Origin: Bacteroidia bacterium
Lineage (GTDB): Bacteria; Bacteroidota; Bacteroidia; UBA4408
Direction: 5' to 3'
NCBI GenBank assembly: GCA_020845635.1
Contig: JADLFI010000018.1
Coordinates: 62,001 to 126,000 of the forward strand
Length of the DNA: 64,000 nt
In this document: positions 1-8,473 of the stretch, piece after piece
How the letters are laid out: each line of letters starts with the position of its first letter
Numbering within the stretch: position 1 is the first letter of the stretch
Notes under the pieces: model-generated
Databases searched by the model: none
Told to the model about the DNA's origin: nothing
The model's input: the letters and a program-made list of their open reading frames with translations, nothing else
Program-made: the position numbers and the translations under genes

Positions 1-513
1 TTTTTTCTCTATAAACTGTTTCTCTACGGTTTTTATCTTACTTTCTGTGGTTTTTTTGGTAGAACTTGGTTTTTTTGTAGTATTAACTTTAGTCTTAGCC
101 ACTTGTGAATTTACTTTAGCGGCTTTTTTACTTTTTACGGATATTTTATTTTTTTCAACTTTACTAGGACTGTTTTTTTTAGTAGAAGACTTAGTAATTG
201 TTTTTTTGTTTAATTTATTACTTTTAGAAATAGACTCAGTTTTTTTTCGGGCTGAGGTTAACTTAGAATCTACTTTTGATAATTTAACATTCTTATTTGA
301 ACTAGATTTCTTGGCCACTAAACTTACCTTTTTTGAGGAAATGATATTTTTCTTCTTAGGTGCATTTTTTGTGTTATCAGCGACTCTTTTTGCTGTTTTA
401 GCAGTTTTACTAGAAGATTTTGTTTTATTAGCAACTGTTTTTGCAACGGCTGTTTTAGGTTTAACCGTTTTCTTCTTCGTCACTGTCTTTTTTAAGGTTG
501 ATTTTATAGCCAT
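1..513 (-). CDS. Lysine-rich basic protein, N-terminal part (cut by window edge)
   Basis: An open minus-strand frame runs from ATG at 513 to the window edge without a stop (171 codons). It begins MAIKSTLKKTVTKKKTVKPK and is almost entirely Lys, Ser, Thr, Ala and Val, like histone H1-type tails. Low-complexity tails like this occur in Bacteroidota either as free H1-like DNA-binding proteins or as N-terminal extensions of DksA/TraR zinc-finger regulators; the discriminating C-terminus lies outside the window. The function is therefore open: nucleic-acid binding by charge is inference. The ORF track shows only the hydrophobic plus-strand mirror (47..523), which I treat as a shadow. It is divergent from the ICMT-like gene across a 76-bp spacer. 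Confidence 0.7.
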   Translation of the reverse strand, partial: MAIKSTLKKTVTKKKTVKPKTAVAKTVANKTKSSSKTAKTAKRVADNTKNAPKKKNIISSKKVSLVAKKSSSNKNVKLSKVDSKLTSARKKTESISKSNKLNKKTITKSSTKKNSPSKVEKNKISVKSKKAAKVNSQVAKTKVNTTKKPSSTKKTTESKIKTVEKQFIEKK

Positions 514-531
514 AATATTTTAATTATTTTC

Positions 532-552
532 GCCCATAAATAATTTTTGGGC
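532..552. promoter_or_regulatory. Imperfect palindrome in the divergent promoter region
   Basis: The arms GCCCA and TGGGC flank an AT-rich centre that is itself partly self-complementary. It lies between the starts of the lysine-rich gene and the methyltransferase gene. It could be an operator or a small hairpin in a leader; there is no T-run suggesting termination. Role is unproven. Confidence 0.25.
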
Positions 553-563
553 AATGTAATATT

Positions 564-571
564 TATTTTTG
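564..571 (+). promoter_or_regulatory. Bacteroidota -7 element before ICMT-like gene
   Basis: TATTTTTG matches the Bacteroidota -7 consensus TAnnTTTG exactly and ends 18 bases before the ATG at 590. It overlaps the TTG (569) used by the ORF track as start, arguing for ATG 590 as the true start. Confidence 0.45.
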
Positions 572-589
572 AATCTTAAAATTTTTTTA

Positions 590-1333
590 ATGGCTCTAAT
601 TCACAGTTTTGAATCGTCAGGGAATTTCCTCTTCAAGTATCGCGGACAATTTCCTATAGTTTTGTTTTTTCTATGTATTCCTTATGTTTATACTACTAAT
701 TATCAGGATATTGCAATAAGTAATCAGAGGTTGTTTTTGTGGTTAGGTGTTTTACTTTGTATAGCAGGTTTTTTTATTCGAGCGGTAACTATTGGAAATA
801 CGCCTAAAGGAACTTCGGGACGAAATACCCAACAACAAGTGGCTGAACAACTGAATACCAGTGGAATTTACTCGATAGTACGCCATCCCTTATACTTGGG
901 AAACTATTTAATGTGGGCTGGAATTGTTGTTTATGTAATGAATTTTAGTTTTTTTCTTATTTTTTCAATGGCTTATTGGATTTATTATGAGAGAATAATG
1001 TTTGCAGAAGAAAGGTTTTTAGAAAAAAAATTCGGGAATAATTATTTAGAATGGTCTAAACAAGTTCCGGCATTTATACCATCGTTTAAAAACTATATTA
1101 AATCAAACGGGTCTTTTTCTTTTAAATCAATCTTGAGGCGCGAATATTCAGGTGTTTTGGCTACAGTTATTGGTTTTGTTTATATACAATTTTTGCGGAA
1201 TATCTTTGCCATTCAAAAAGTATTTATTTCTACAAATTTTATGACCGTTCTAGGATTAACCATTGCGGCAGCACTTATTTTAAGATCATTGAAGCATTAT
1301 ACCGGTATTCTTAATGAATCTGATAAGGATTAG
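590..1333 (+). CDS. Isoprenylcysteine methyltransferase-like membrane protein
   Basis: A membrane protein of about 247 aa with several hydrophobic segments and the ICMT/phospholipid-methyltransferase signature RHPLYLGNYLMW near residue 105, followed by YYERIMFAEERFLEKKFG, the usual E-E pattern before the SAM site. The family transfers methyl groups from SAM to lipid or prenylated substrates at the membrane; the bacterial substrate is not predictable from sequence. A C-terminal region with two further hydrophobic stretches extends beyond the core motif. Start chosen at ATG 590 because the listed TTG start falls inside a good promoter element. It is followed by a 189-bp spacer before the oxidase operon and is probably transcribed on its own. 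Confidence 0.75.
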   Translation: MALIHSFESSGNFLFKYRGQFPIVLFFLCIPYVYTTNYQDIAISNQRLFLWLGVLLCIAGFFIRAVTIGNTPKGTSGRNTQQQVAEQLNTSGIYSIVRHPLYLGNYLMWAGIVVYVMNFSFFLIFSMAYWIYYERIMFAEERFLEKKFGNNYLEWSKQVPAFIPSFKNYIKSNGSFSFKSILRREYSGVLATVIGFVYIQFLRNIFAIQKVFISTNFMTVLGLTIAAALILRSLKHYTGILNESDKD

Positions 1334-1453
1334 AGTATAGTGCGGTTAGAAAGGCTAAAGAATTTGATTTACTTTTTTAGTTGTTTTATTTATCTTTAAA
1401 TTGCGAAACTGAATTATTTTATAAATAAAAGATGATATAAATCATGTTTGAGT

Positions 1454-1467
1454 CTGATTAATGTCAT
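1454..1467 (+). promoter_or_regulatory. Possible FNR/CRP-like site before ccoS
   Basis: CTGAT-TAAT-GTCAT resembles the dyad TTGAT-N4-ATCAA of FNR-type regulators, with roughly seven of ten positions agreeing. It sits 56 bases before the ccoS start, and just upstream CATGTTTG (1443-1450) is a near-match to the -7 element. Oxygen control of cbb3 oxidase by FNR-type proteins is common, but this match is weak. Confidence 0.2.
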
Positions 1468-1522
1468 TGAGATAGTTAATTGCTTAAAATAATTTTACCC
1501 CTGTAAAAACCCGAGGAGTCTA

Positions 1523-1732
1523 ATGACTGTAATGATTGTATTAATAGGATTTAGCTTATTACTGGCTGTTAGTTTTTTGATTGCCTTTTTGAGGTCTGTT
1601 AAAAACGGTCAGTTTGATGATGATTATACCCCATCAGTAAGGATTTTATTAGATGACATCACAGTAAAAACTGAGGAAAAGAAAGAATCAAACCAATCAA
1701 TAATTTCAAATCACACAAAAAACCAAGCGTAA
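1523..1732 (+). CDS. ccoS: cbb3 oxidase assembly protein CcoS
   Basis: A 69-aa protein with one N-terminal membrane helix followed by the family hallmark AFLRSVKNGQFDDDYTPSVR. CcoS (FixS) is needed to insert heme b and CuB into CcoN during maturation of cbb3-type cytochrome oxidase. It leads the oxidase operon, with the ccoNO start only 4 bases after its stop. A GAGGAG stretch 5 bases before the ATG is an unusually clear Shine-Dalgarno sequence for this phylum. The copper ATPase gene ccoI, which frequently precedes ccoS, is not in this window. The Lys/Glu-rich tail after residue 45 is typical of the family. Confidence 0.92.
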   Translation: MTVMIVLIGFSLLLAVSFLIAFLRSVKNGQFDDDYTPSVRILLDDITVKTEEKKESNQSIISNHTKNQA

Positions 1733-1736
1733 ATTT

Positions 1737-3860
1737 ATGGAACAAGAAAAGTTTTATTATGATAATAAGATTGTAAAACTATTTGCTTATGCAACTATTT
1801 TTTGGGGTCTAATAGGCATGTCGGTAGGCTTGCTGGTGGCTTTACAATTTGTATTTCCTGAGTTAAGTTTTAATTGGGCTCCAACTACTTTTGGACGTGT
1901 ACGTCCGGTGCATACTAATGCAGTAATTTTTGCCTTTGTGGGTAATGGAATTTTTACAGGGGTGTATTATTCCTTGCAACGATTGTGTAAAACCCGTATG
2001 TATAGTGATGTAATGAGCAAAATGCATTTTTGGGGTTGGCAGTTAATCATTGTTGTTGGGGCACTAACCTTATTTGCAGGTTTTACTACAGGGAAAGAAT
2101 ATGCCGAACTGGAATGGCCGGTTGATATTGCCATAACATTTATATGGGTAATATTTGGTTGGAATATGTTTGGAACCATATTAAACCGAAGAGAAAGGCA
2201 TTTATATGTGGCTATATGGTTTTACATTGGAACATTTGTAACCGTTGCCGTATTACATATAGTTAACTCTATTGAATTGCCCATTTCGGCATTTAAGAGC
2301 TATAGCGTTTATGCGGGAGTTCAAGATGCACTAGTGCAATGGTGGTATGGTCACAATGCAGTGGCTTTTTTCCTTACTACTCCATACTTAGGCATTATGT
2401 ATTACTTTGTACCTAAGGCTGCAGAGCGTCCGGTATATAGTTACAGATTAAGTATTGTGCACTTTTGGGCCTTAATATTTCTATATATTTGGGCAGGCCC
2501 GCATCATTTATTATATACAGCTTTGCCCGACTGGGCGCAATCATTAGGGGTGGTGTTTTCAGTAATGTTAATTGCACCGTCATGGGGAGGTATGATAAAT
2601 GGGTTATTAACGCTTCGTGGTGCTTGGGATAAAGTTCGTGAAGATGTGGTGTTAAAGTTTTTTGTAGTAGCTATTACAGCTTATGGAATGGCTACTTTTG
2701 AAGGGCCAATGCTATCATTGAAAAATGTTAACGCTATAGCTCACTATACTGATTGGATTGTAGCACACGTTCACGTGGGTGCATTAGGTTGGAATGGCTT
2801 TATTACCTTTGGAATGCTGTATTGGTTGTATCCAAAACTTTTTAAAACCCAGTTGTTCTCTAAGAAGTTAGCTAACTTTCATTTCTGGATTGCCACTATT
2901 GGAATATTGTTTTATGCTGTTCCGTTATATTGGGCTGGTTTTACTCAGAGCCTTATGTGGAAAGAGTTTACAGCCGAAGGTTTCTTGCAATATCCCAACT
3001 TTTTGGAAACCGTAAAGCAAATTATTCCTTTATATGCTTTGCGCTCATTAGGAGGAGCTTTGTATTTAATAGGTTTTATTGTAATGATTTATAATTTAAT
3101 TAAAACGGCTAAACAAGGTAATGAAGTTTCCGATGATGAAGCTTATGCAGCCCCTTTGGCTAAGGTATACCAGCCACATGGAAAGGAGCATTGGCATAGG
3201 GTTATTGAACGTAAGCCAATACAAATGTTAATATGGAGTTTAATAGTGATTTTAATAGGAGGTATTATAGAAATGATTCCAACATTTATGGTAAAATCAA
3301 ATATACCAACTATTTCGAGCGTTAAGCCATATACCCCTCTAGAGTTACAAGGACGCGATATTTATGTTAGAGAGGGGTGCTATACTTGCCACTCGCAAAT
3401 GATTAGGCCGTTTAGATCAGAAACAGAGCGTTATGGGGAGTATTCAAAGGCCGGAGAGTTTGTTTATGATTTTCCTTTTCAATGGGGGTCAAAAAGAACC
3501 GGACCCGATTTAGCACGTATTGGAGGAAAATACCCGGATTCCTGGCATTTTAATCACATGGAAGACCCATCAAGTATGTCGCCAGGTTCTATAATGCCCG
3601 GTTATCCATGGTTAATTGAGAATGAATTAGATATTAGCAATACACCTGCAAAAATACGTGCTATGCAAAAATTAGGTGTTCCATACCCTGAAGGGTTTGC
3701 AGAAGAGGCCAACAAAAACTTATTGCAGCAAGCTGAGAAGATTGCTAAGAGTTTGAATAAAGATGGAATTGAAGTTAAATCTGATAGAGAGATTGTTGCC
3801 TTAATTGCCTATTTACAACGTATGGGAACTGATATTAAAGGAAACAAAACATCAAAATAA
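1737..3860 (+). CDS. ccoN: cbb3 cytochrome oxidase, fused CcoN-CcoO subunits
   Basis: A 707-aa fusion of catalytic subunit I (CcoN, about residues 1-480) and the monoheme cytochrome c subunit II (CcoO, about 490-707). The CcoN part shows the heme and copper ligands: RVRPVH (H59), WWYGHN (H206), GPHH (H256/H257) and HYTDWIVAHVHVG (H336, H344, H346). The CcoO part has one membrane helix near 497-515 and a heme c site CYTCH at 548-552, with a distal Met probably in the SPGSIMPGYPW region. The enzyme reduces oxygen with high affinity and pumps protons. Fusion of N and O is a recognised Bacteroidota trait. It is translated right after ccoS and before ccoQ in one operon. Confidence 0.96.
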   Translation: MEQEKFYYDNKIVKLFAYATIFWGLIGMSVGLLVALQFVFPELSFNWAPTTFGRVRPVHTNAVIFAFVGNGIFTGVYYSLQRLCKTRMYSDVMSKMHFWGWQLIIVVGALTLFAGFTTGKEYAELEWPVDIAITFIWVIFGWNMFGTILNRRERHLYVAIWFYIGTFVTVAVLHIVNSIELPISAFKSYSVYAGVQDALVQWWYGHNAVAFFLTTPYLGIMYYFVPKAAERPVYSYRLSIVHFWALIFLYIWAGPHHLLYTALPDWAQSLGVVFSVMLIAPSWGGMINGLLTLRGAWDKVREDVVLKFFVVAITAYGMATFEGPMLSLKNVNAIAHYTDWIVAHVHVGALGWNGFITFGMLYWLYPKLFKTQLFSKKLANFHFWIATIGILFYAVPLYWAGFTQSLMWKEFTAEGFLQYPNFLETVKQIIPLYALRSLGGALYLIGFIVMIYNLIKTAKQGNEVSDDEAYAAPLAKVYQPHGKEHWHRVIERKPIQMLIWSLIVILIGGIIEMIPTFMVKSNIPTISSVKPYTPLELQGRDIYVREGCYTCHSQMIRPFRSETERYGEYSKAGEFVYDFPFQWGSKRTGPDLARIGGKYPDSWHFNHMEDPSSMSPGSIMPGYPWLIENELDISNTPAKIRAMQKLGVPYPEGFAEEANKNLLQQAEKIAKSLNKDGIEVKSDREIVALIAYLQRMGTDIKGNKTSK

Positions 3861-3879
3861 CAAATAAATTGACTGTACA

Positions 3880-4065
3880 ATGAAATTTAGGAATTACCTT
3901 GAAAGCATTACAGGAATAGAAATCTATCCTTTAATCTCTTTAATCATTTTTGTAGCATTTTTTATTATACTGCTATACTATGTATTTAAGGCAGATAGAA
4001 GCTATATTAAACATCTTGAAGAATTACCTTTTGATAAAGAACAAAAATCAAATATCTATGAATAA
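3880..4065 (+). CDS. ccoQ: Small cbb3 oxidase subunit CcoQ
   Basis: A 61-aa protein with a single hydrophobic helix (about residues 15-37) and a charged C-terminal tail starting FKADRSYIKHLEELPFD. Its size, topology and position between ccoNO and ccoP identify it as CcoQ, a small subunit that stabilises the cbb3 complex. Its last codons overlap the first bases of ccoP by 8 bases (the ccoP ATG lies inside TATGAATAA), which suggests translational coupling. The sequence alone is too short for identification without its neighbours. Confidence 0.8.
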   Translation: MKFRNYLESITGIEIYPLISLIIFVAFFIILLYYVFKADRSYIKHLEELPFDKEQKSNIYE

Positions 4066-5227
4066 TCAGTTTAACTTATTTTCTGGAAAAAAGTTTCTGA
4101 CCGCTTTGCTATTAGGGCTGTTAAATATTAACTTATATGCAGCAGAAGCCGAAAAAACAGTTCAGGAGAATGTAATAGTAACCAATAATTTGTTTTGGAT
4201 ATTACTCATTATAATTTTGTTATTATTATTCTTCATTACCTCATTAAGTAATGCTTTGAAGAATTTATCGCAGATAAATTTAAAAGATTATAAAGAAAAA
4301 CCTTCAAAGCCAAAAGTACAAACCAATGTTATTATAGGAGTTATTGCTTTTGCAGCAACTTTTATGGGTAACTTTTCTTTAAAGGCTCAAGAGACGGTTG
4401 AAGCAGAGGCAAGTTCCTCTTTTTTATCCCCAAAGATGTACGGTGGCCTAAGCCCCGATATCTTTTGGATAATGATTATAGCTATTGTTTTTGAGTTAAT
4501 AGTAGTTTTTATTTTAATAGGGGCAATACAGAAAATGCTAAGTATGTTAAACGAAGCAAGTGGCTTAGCTCAGGAAAAAAGTATTTCTGTATTTAATTTT
4601 TCGAGACTTTCGGCTAGTATTAATGATGCCGTGCCTATTGAAAGCGAGCAGGAAATAATGACAGATCATGAGTATGATGGAATCAGAGAGTTGGACAATA
4701 ATTTACCCCCTTGGTGGAAATATGGTTTCTATTTAACCATCGTTGTTTCGATTGTTTATTTATTATCCTATCATGTTTTTCAAACCAGTCCGCTGCAGCT
4801 TGAAGAGTATCAAAGAGAAATGGATATTGCAGCTTTAGAGAAAGAAGCGTATTTAAAATCGGAAGCCGGTAATATAAATGAAAACAATGTTACCTTAGTA
4901 ACCACTGCTGATGGTATAAATTCCGGAAAAAATATTTATAAGGATAATTGTGCTGCTTGCCATGGTCAGGCAGGAGAGGGTACTGTAGGCCCCAACCTTA
5001 CAGATGAATATTGGTTACACGGAGGAGGTGTTAAAAATATATTTAAAACCATAAAGTATGGTGTTCCGGCTAAAGGTATGATAGCATGGCAAGCTCAGTT
5101 AACACCTGTACAAATTCAACAAGTGTCGAGTTTTATTGTTTCGTTAAAAGGAACTAATCCTCCGGGGGCTAAGGAACCACAAGGAGATTTATTTAAAGAA
5201 GACGATTTGCCTCAAACGGAAAAATAG
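4058..5227 (+). CDS. ccoP: cbb3 oxidase subunit III CcoP, monoheme with long N-terminus
   Basis: About 389 aa from ATG 4058; the ORF-track start at 3980 would run through ccoQ. The N-terminal 190 residues carry a signal-like segment and further hydrophobic helices, with two similar halves, each an xFWI(L/M)-type helix. The canonical CcoP anchor NNLPPWWKYGFYLTIVV follows near residue 215, then a single cytochrome c domain with heme site CAACH. Classical CcoP carries two CxxCH motifs; only one is present here. CcoP passes electrons from a soluble cytochrome to CcoO and CcoN. The extra N-terminal helices and single heme are seen in Bacteroidota relatives as far as I know. It ends the structural-subunit part of the operon. 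Confidence 0.92.
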   Translation: MNNQFNLFSGKKFLTALLLGLLNINLYAAEAEKTVQENVIVTNNLFWILLIIILLLLFFITSLSNALKNLSQINLKDYKEKPSKPKVQTNVIIGVIAFAATFMGNFSLKAQETVEAEASSSFLSPKMYGGLSPDIFWIMIIAIVFELIVVFILIGAIQKMLSMLNEASGLAQEKSISVFNFSRLSASINDAVPIESEQEIMTDHEYDGIRELDNNLPPWWKYGFYLTIVVSIVYLLSYHVFQTSPLQLEEYQREMDIAALEKEAYLKSEAGNINENNVTLVTTADGINSGKNIYKDNCAACHGQAGEGTVGPNLTDEYWLHGGGVKNIFKTIKYGVPAKGMIAWQAQLTPVQIQQVSSFIVSLKGTNPPGAKEPQGDLFKEDDLPQTEK

Positions 5228-5291
5228 GTTAGCCTAATTATATTCAATTTTATATGAAATAGTACTTAATTTCTTGCAGTAAAGAAAGGAA

Positions 5292-6704
5292 ATGGACTCG
5301 AATAACAATAGTAAACCTGATTTAGATCAATCGTTCAGAGATTCGGTATCAACTGTTGCCAAAGATGGGAAAAGGGTGTGGATTTTTCCACTTAAACCCA
5401 AAGGTAAATTTTACGATTATCGAACATGGTTTAGCTACTTTTGCTTGATTTTGTTGTTTGGGTTGCCTTTCGTGAAAATAGATGGCAATCCACTACTCTT
5501 GTTAAATATTATTGAGCGGAAGTTTATTATTTTCGGTATAGTTTTTTGGCCTCAAGATTTTGCTTTGTTTGGTTTAGCCATGATTACATTCATGGTTTTT
5601 ATTGTATTGTTTACTGCCGTATTCGGCCGATTGTTTTGTGGATGGGCATGTCCCCAAACTATTTTTATGGAAATGGTTTTCCGAAAGATTGAATATTGGA
5701 TTGAGGGCGATATGGCTTATCAGAAACTATTGGATAAGATGCCATGGAATGCCGAAAAAATAAGAAAGAAAACCATGAAGTATTTTCTCTTCTTTTTGGT
5801 TTCATTCATCATCTCAAACACATTTTTAGCTTATATTATTGGTGTTGATGAATTGTATAAAATTATTACTGAGCCTGTTTCACAACATATTGGGGGATTA
5901 ACCGCTATATTTTTATTTACGGGTGTATTTTATTTTGTATATAGTTATATGCGCGAACAAGTGTGTATTGTGGTTTGTCCATATGGTCGTCTTCAGGGGG
6001 TTTTGTTAGACAGAAACTCAATTGTAGTGGCTTATGATTATATGAGAGGGGAACAAAGGGCTAAGTTTAAAAAGAATCAGGAGCGAACAGCTGGCGACTG
6101 TGTAGATTGTAATTTATGTGTGAAGGTGTGTCCCACAGGTATTGATATTAGAAACGGAACACAAATGGAGTGTATTAACTGCACCGCTTGTATTGATGCT
6201 TGCGATAATATGATGGATGCCGTGAATTTACCCAAAGGACTTATCAGATACACCTCGGAAAACCAAATAGAAAAGAAAAAGCCTTTTAAAATAACCTCAA
6301 GAATTATTGTATATAGTGCATTGCTATTATTGCTTTTGGTGGGACTTATTTCGGCATTATTGGTACGTAGTGATGTTGAAACTACCATACTACGTACAGC
6401 CGGTTTAATGTATCAGGAACAACCAAATGAAAAAATAAGCAACCTTTATAATTATAAAGTTGTTAATAAAACCTTCAATAATAAGAACTTGACATTTAAA
6501 CTGGAAGATTTTGACGGAGAGTTTCGGTTTATTGGCCAAGAACAATTAACTCTAAAGGGGCAAGAGCTTAAAGAAGGAGAATTCTTTTTGATTGTGGACA
6601 AGAAAAATATAAAGCAAAGAAGTACAAAAATTAAGATTGGGGTTTACGAAAATGGGAAGAGAATAGAAACTATCAAAACCAAGTTTTTAGGTAAAAGTTT
6701 TTAG
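5292..6704 (+). CDS. ccoG: cbb3 oxidase accessory ferredoxin protein CcoG
   Basis: A 470-aa polyferredoxin-like membrane protein of the RdxA/FixG/CcoG family. CGWACPQ (C116, C120) and EQVCIVVCPYG lie near membrane helices, and two 4Fe-4S clusters are indicated by CVDCNLCVKVCP and CINCTACIDACD around residues 262-302. A C-terminal Ig-like periplasmic domain follows the last helix, as in the family. CcoG is implicated in copper reduction or delivery during oxidase assembly. It lies 64 bases after ccoP and 28 before the FixH-like gene, inside the same operon. Confidence 0.93.
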   Translation: MDSNNNSKPDLDQSFRDSVSTVAKDGKRVWIFPLKPKGKFYDYRTWFSYFCLILLFGLPFVKIDGNPLLLLNIIERKFIIFGIVFWPQDFALFGLAMITFMVFIVLFTAVFGRLFCGWACPQTIFMEMVFRKIEYWIEGDMAYQKLLDKMPWNAEKIRKKTMKYFLFFLVSFIISNTFLAYIIGVDELYKIITEPVSQHIGGLTAIFLFTGVFYFVYSYMREQVCIVVCPYGRLQGVLLDRNSIVVAYDYMRGEQRAKFKKNQERTAGDCVDCNLCVKVCPTGIDIRNGTQMECINCTACIDACDNMMDAVNLPKGLIRYTSENQIEKKKPFKITSRIIVYSALLLLLLVGLISALLVRSDVETTILRTAGLMYQEQPNEKISNLYNYKVVNKTFNNKNLTFKLEDFDGEFRFIGQEQLTLKGQELKEGEFFLIVDKKNIKQRSTKIKIGVYENGKRIETIKTKFLGKSF

Positions 6705-6732
6705 TTTATTCAGATGTAATAATATATTTAAC

Positions 6733-7164
6733 ATGAATTGGGGAGCAAAGATTGTAGTAGTGTTTGTATTGTTTGTTAGTATGATACTTACTTTAGTTTA
6801 TAAATCATCACAACAAAAGGTTGATTTGGTGGCACCTAATTATTATGAACAAGAGTTGAAGTATCAGGAAAAAATTGATGGTATAAATAATTTAAACACA
6901 AATAATAATACCTTATCGGTAATGACAAGCAACAATGCTGTAGAGTTTATTTTTGATACCTTACAAGGGACACCGGAAGGTAGTATTTTATTTTTTAAAC
7001 CTGATAATGCCAAAGCCGATTTTAATACCCCAATTAAAACAGATGATTCAGGACGGCAAATTATTTTAAAACAAGATTTATTTAACGGGCTTTATATTGT
7101 AAAGATTGATTGGAAACAAAACGGTAATCATTATTTTAAGGAGGAACGAATTAGAATTAATTAA
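6733..7164 (+). CDS. ccoH: FixH-like cbb3 assembly protein
   Basis: A 143-aa protein with one N-terminal membrane anchor (about 5-24) followed by a periplasmic beta-rich domain. The stretch VDLVAPNYYEQELKYQ is characteristic of FixH/CcoH proteins (the conserved YYE element after the anchor). CcoH interacts with the cbb3 subunits during assembly. Its stop overlaps the start of the next gene by one base (TAATG), so the two are translationally coupled. Confidence 0.85.
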   Translation: MNWGAKIVVVFVLFVSMILTLVYKSSQQKVDLVAPNYYEQELKYQEKIDGINNLNTNNNTLSVMTSNNAVEFIFDTLQGTPEGSILFFKPDNAKADFNTPIKTDDSGRQIILKQDLFNGLYIVKIDWKQNGNHYFKEERIRIN

Positions 7165-7898
7165 TGACTGCATATTTTCTTACAGCATTTACTATTGGTA
7201 TTATGGGTAGCTCTCATTGTGTTGGAATGTGTGGTCCATTGGCTTTGGCTATTCCATTAAACAATCATCAAAAGTTTTACAGATTACTAGGCATCTTAAA
7301 TTATTTTTTGGGTAAAACACTTACCTACGGAATATTAGGATTATTTTCGGGGATGTTGGCCAAAGTAATAAATGTGGCAGGTTTTCAACAGTATTTGTCA
7401 ATATTTGCAGGAGTTTCCATTTTAGTGATTTTAGTATTCAACAGAAAAAAACAATCTAATACTTTTCTAAGTAAATTAAATCATCGGTGGTTACTTACTA
7501 TAAAAACTTACTTTGGAAAATTTATTCATCAAAAAAACTTGCTCTCGGCCTTTTTTATTGGATTAATAAACGGCTTATTACCGTGCGGACTTGTATATAT
7601 TGCATTGGCAGGTTCTATTGGTGCTGGCGGCTGGTGGCAAAGTGTTTTATATATGATGTTATTTGGTATATCATCTATGCCTTTATTAATGTTATTGATG
7701 CTTTTTAAATATCGTTTACAAACAACATTAGGGAAATATTTTAATAAGACTACACAAGCGTTTACAATAGCAATAGCCCTATTGTTAATTGTAAGAGGAT
7801 TGAACTTAGGGATTCCTTATATTAGCCCCAAGCAATATACCGAACAAAAAAATACAAACCTAGAATGTTGTGTTAAACCGGAAAGAGGTATGAAATAA
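7164..7898 (+). CDS. SafE/TauE-like membrane protein of the cbb3 operon
   Basis: A 244-aa protein with about six membrane helices. The N-terminal GSSHCVGMCGPLALAIP and the mid-protein NGLLPCGLVYIALAGS are typical of the DsbD-like/sulfite-exporter (UreH-like) branch that regularly follows ccoG-ccoH. The conserved cysteines suggest metal, probably copper, handling or thiol chemistry during oxidase maturation; this is inference from context. The C-terminus carries an adjacent Cys pair (ECC). It is the last gene of the operon, converging on the thioredoxin gene 24 bases away, with no obvious hairpin between. Confidence 0.78.
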   Translation: MTAYFLTAFTIGIMGSSHCVGMCGPLALAIPLNNHQKFYRLLGILNYFLGKTLTYGILGLFSGMLAKVINVAGFQQYLSIFAGVSILVILVFNRKKQSNTFLSKLNHRWLLTIKTYFGKFIHQKNLLSAFFIGLINGLLPCGLVYIALAGSIGAGGWWQSVLYMMLFGISSMPLLMLLMLFKYRLQTTLGKYFNKTTQAFTIAIALLLIVRGLNLGIPYISPKQYTEQKNTNLECCVKPERGMK

Positions 7899-7922
7899 TT
7901 TTGAAGTTCAAACTTTACCCTT

Positions 7923-8441
7923 TTATTTATCAAAGTTTTCAAGTATAAGATTGGCATCGCTTAAAAATTTTGTTTCTTCTTTGCCGGGAGTAGCCCCCTG
8001 AGGATAACCTAAGGAGCCTATAGTAACCAAGTTAGTAGCACCTGTAGTTTCATTCTTCTCGGCAAATAAAAGCCAAACAGTGGGATACCCTCTAATGCCT
8101 AATGCCTGTTGTAAACCATTGTTTTGTTCTACCAAATCAGCACTTAATTGTTTTTTTCTAGGGAAATCGAGTTCTAATAAAACTACATTTTCTTTAGCCC
8201 ATTCAATAAAATCAGGTTTGCTAATCACATCCTTTTGTAATTTCATACACCAGCCACACCAATCGCTGCCGGTAAAGAATGCAAATATGGGTTTGTTTTT
8301 TTCTTTAGAGATTATACGTGCTTCTTCTAGGTATGAGTACCATGTTAACCCATTTTTATCAGTATGGGCAGAGCTTTGTGCCTTTGTGTTTAGGCTAAAG
8401 AAGATTGAAAATATAAAAAATAGAAGAATATTTTTTTTCAT
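7923..8441 (-). CDS. Secreted thioredoxin-fold protein
   Basis: 172 aa with a signal peptide (MKKNILLFFIFSIFFSLNTKAQ, likely cleaved after AQ) and a thioredoxin fold. The redox motif WCGWC (C62, C65) sits in FFTGSDWCGWCMKL, the form found in DUF255/thioredoxin_7-type periplasmic proteins, and the cis-proline loop is RGYPTVW. It probably reduces or isomerises disulfides in the periplasm; the substrate is unknown. It is the last gene of the guaA-led minus-strand run, 32 bases after the TPR gene. Given its position it might also serve the convergent oxidase operon's cytochromes, but the sequence does not prove this. Confidence 0.8.
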   Translation of the reverse strand: MKKNILLFFIFSIFFSLNTKAQSSAHTDKNGLTWYSYLEEARIISKEKNKPIFAFFTGSDWCGWCMKLQKDVISKPDFIEWAKENVVLLELDFPRKKQLSADLVEQNNGLQQALGIRGYPTVWLLFAEKNETTGATNLVTIGSLGYPQGATPGKEETKFLSDANLILENFDK

Positions 8442-8473
8442 TTCTGTGTTAAGTATTAGAATTGATGAAATTG

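Noticed and set aside
47-523. 158-aa plus-strand ORF rich in Phe, Leu and Val
   Set aside because: Its composition is the mirror of a lysine/serine-rich minus-strand frame that starts with a proper ATG at 513; no membrane-protein architecture emerges.
3980-4057. Extended N-terminus of ccoP in the ORF track
   Set aside because: Would be read inside ccoQ; the ATG at 4058 overlapping the ccoQ stop gives the typical coupled arrangement.
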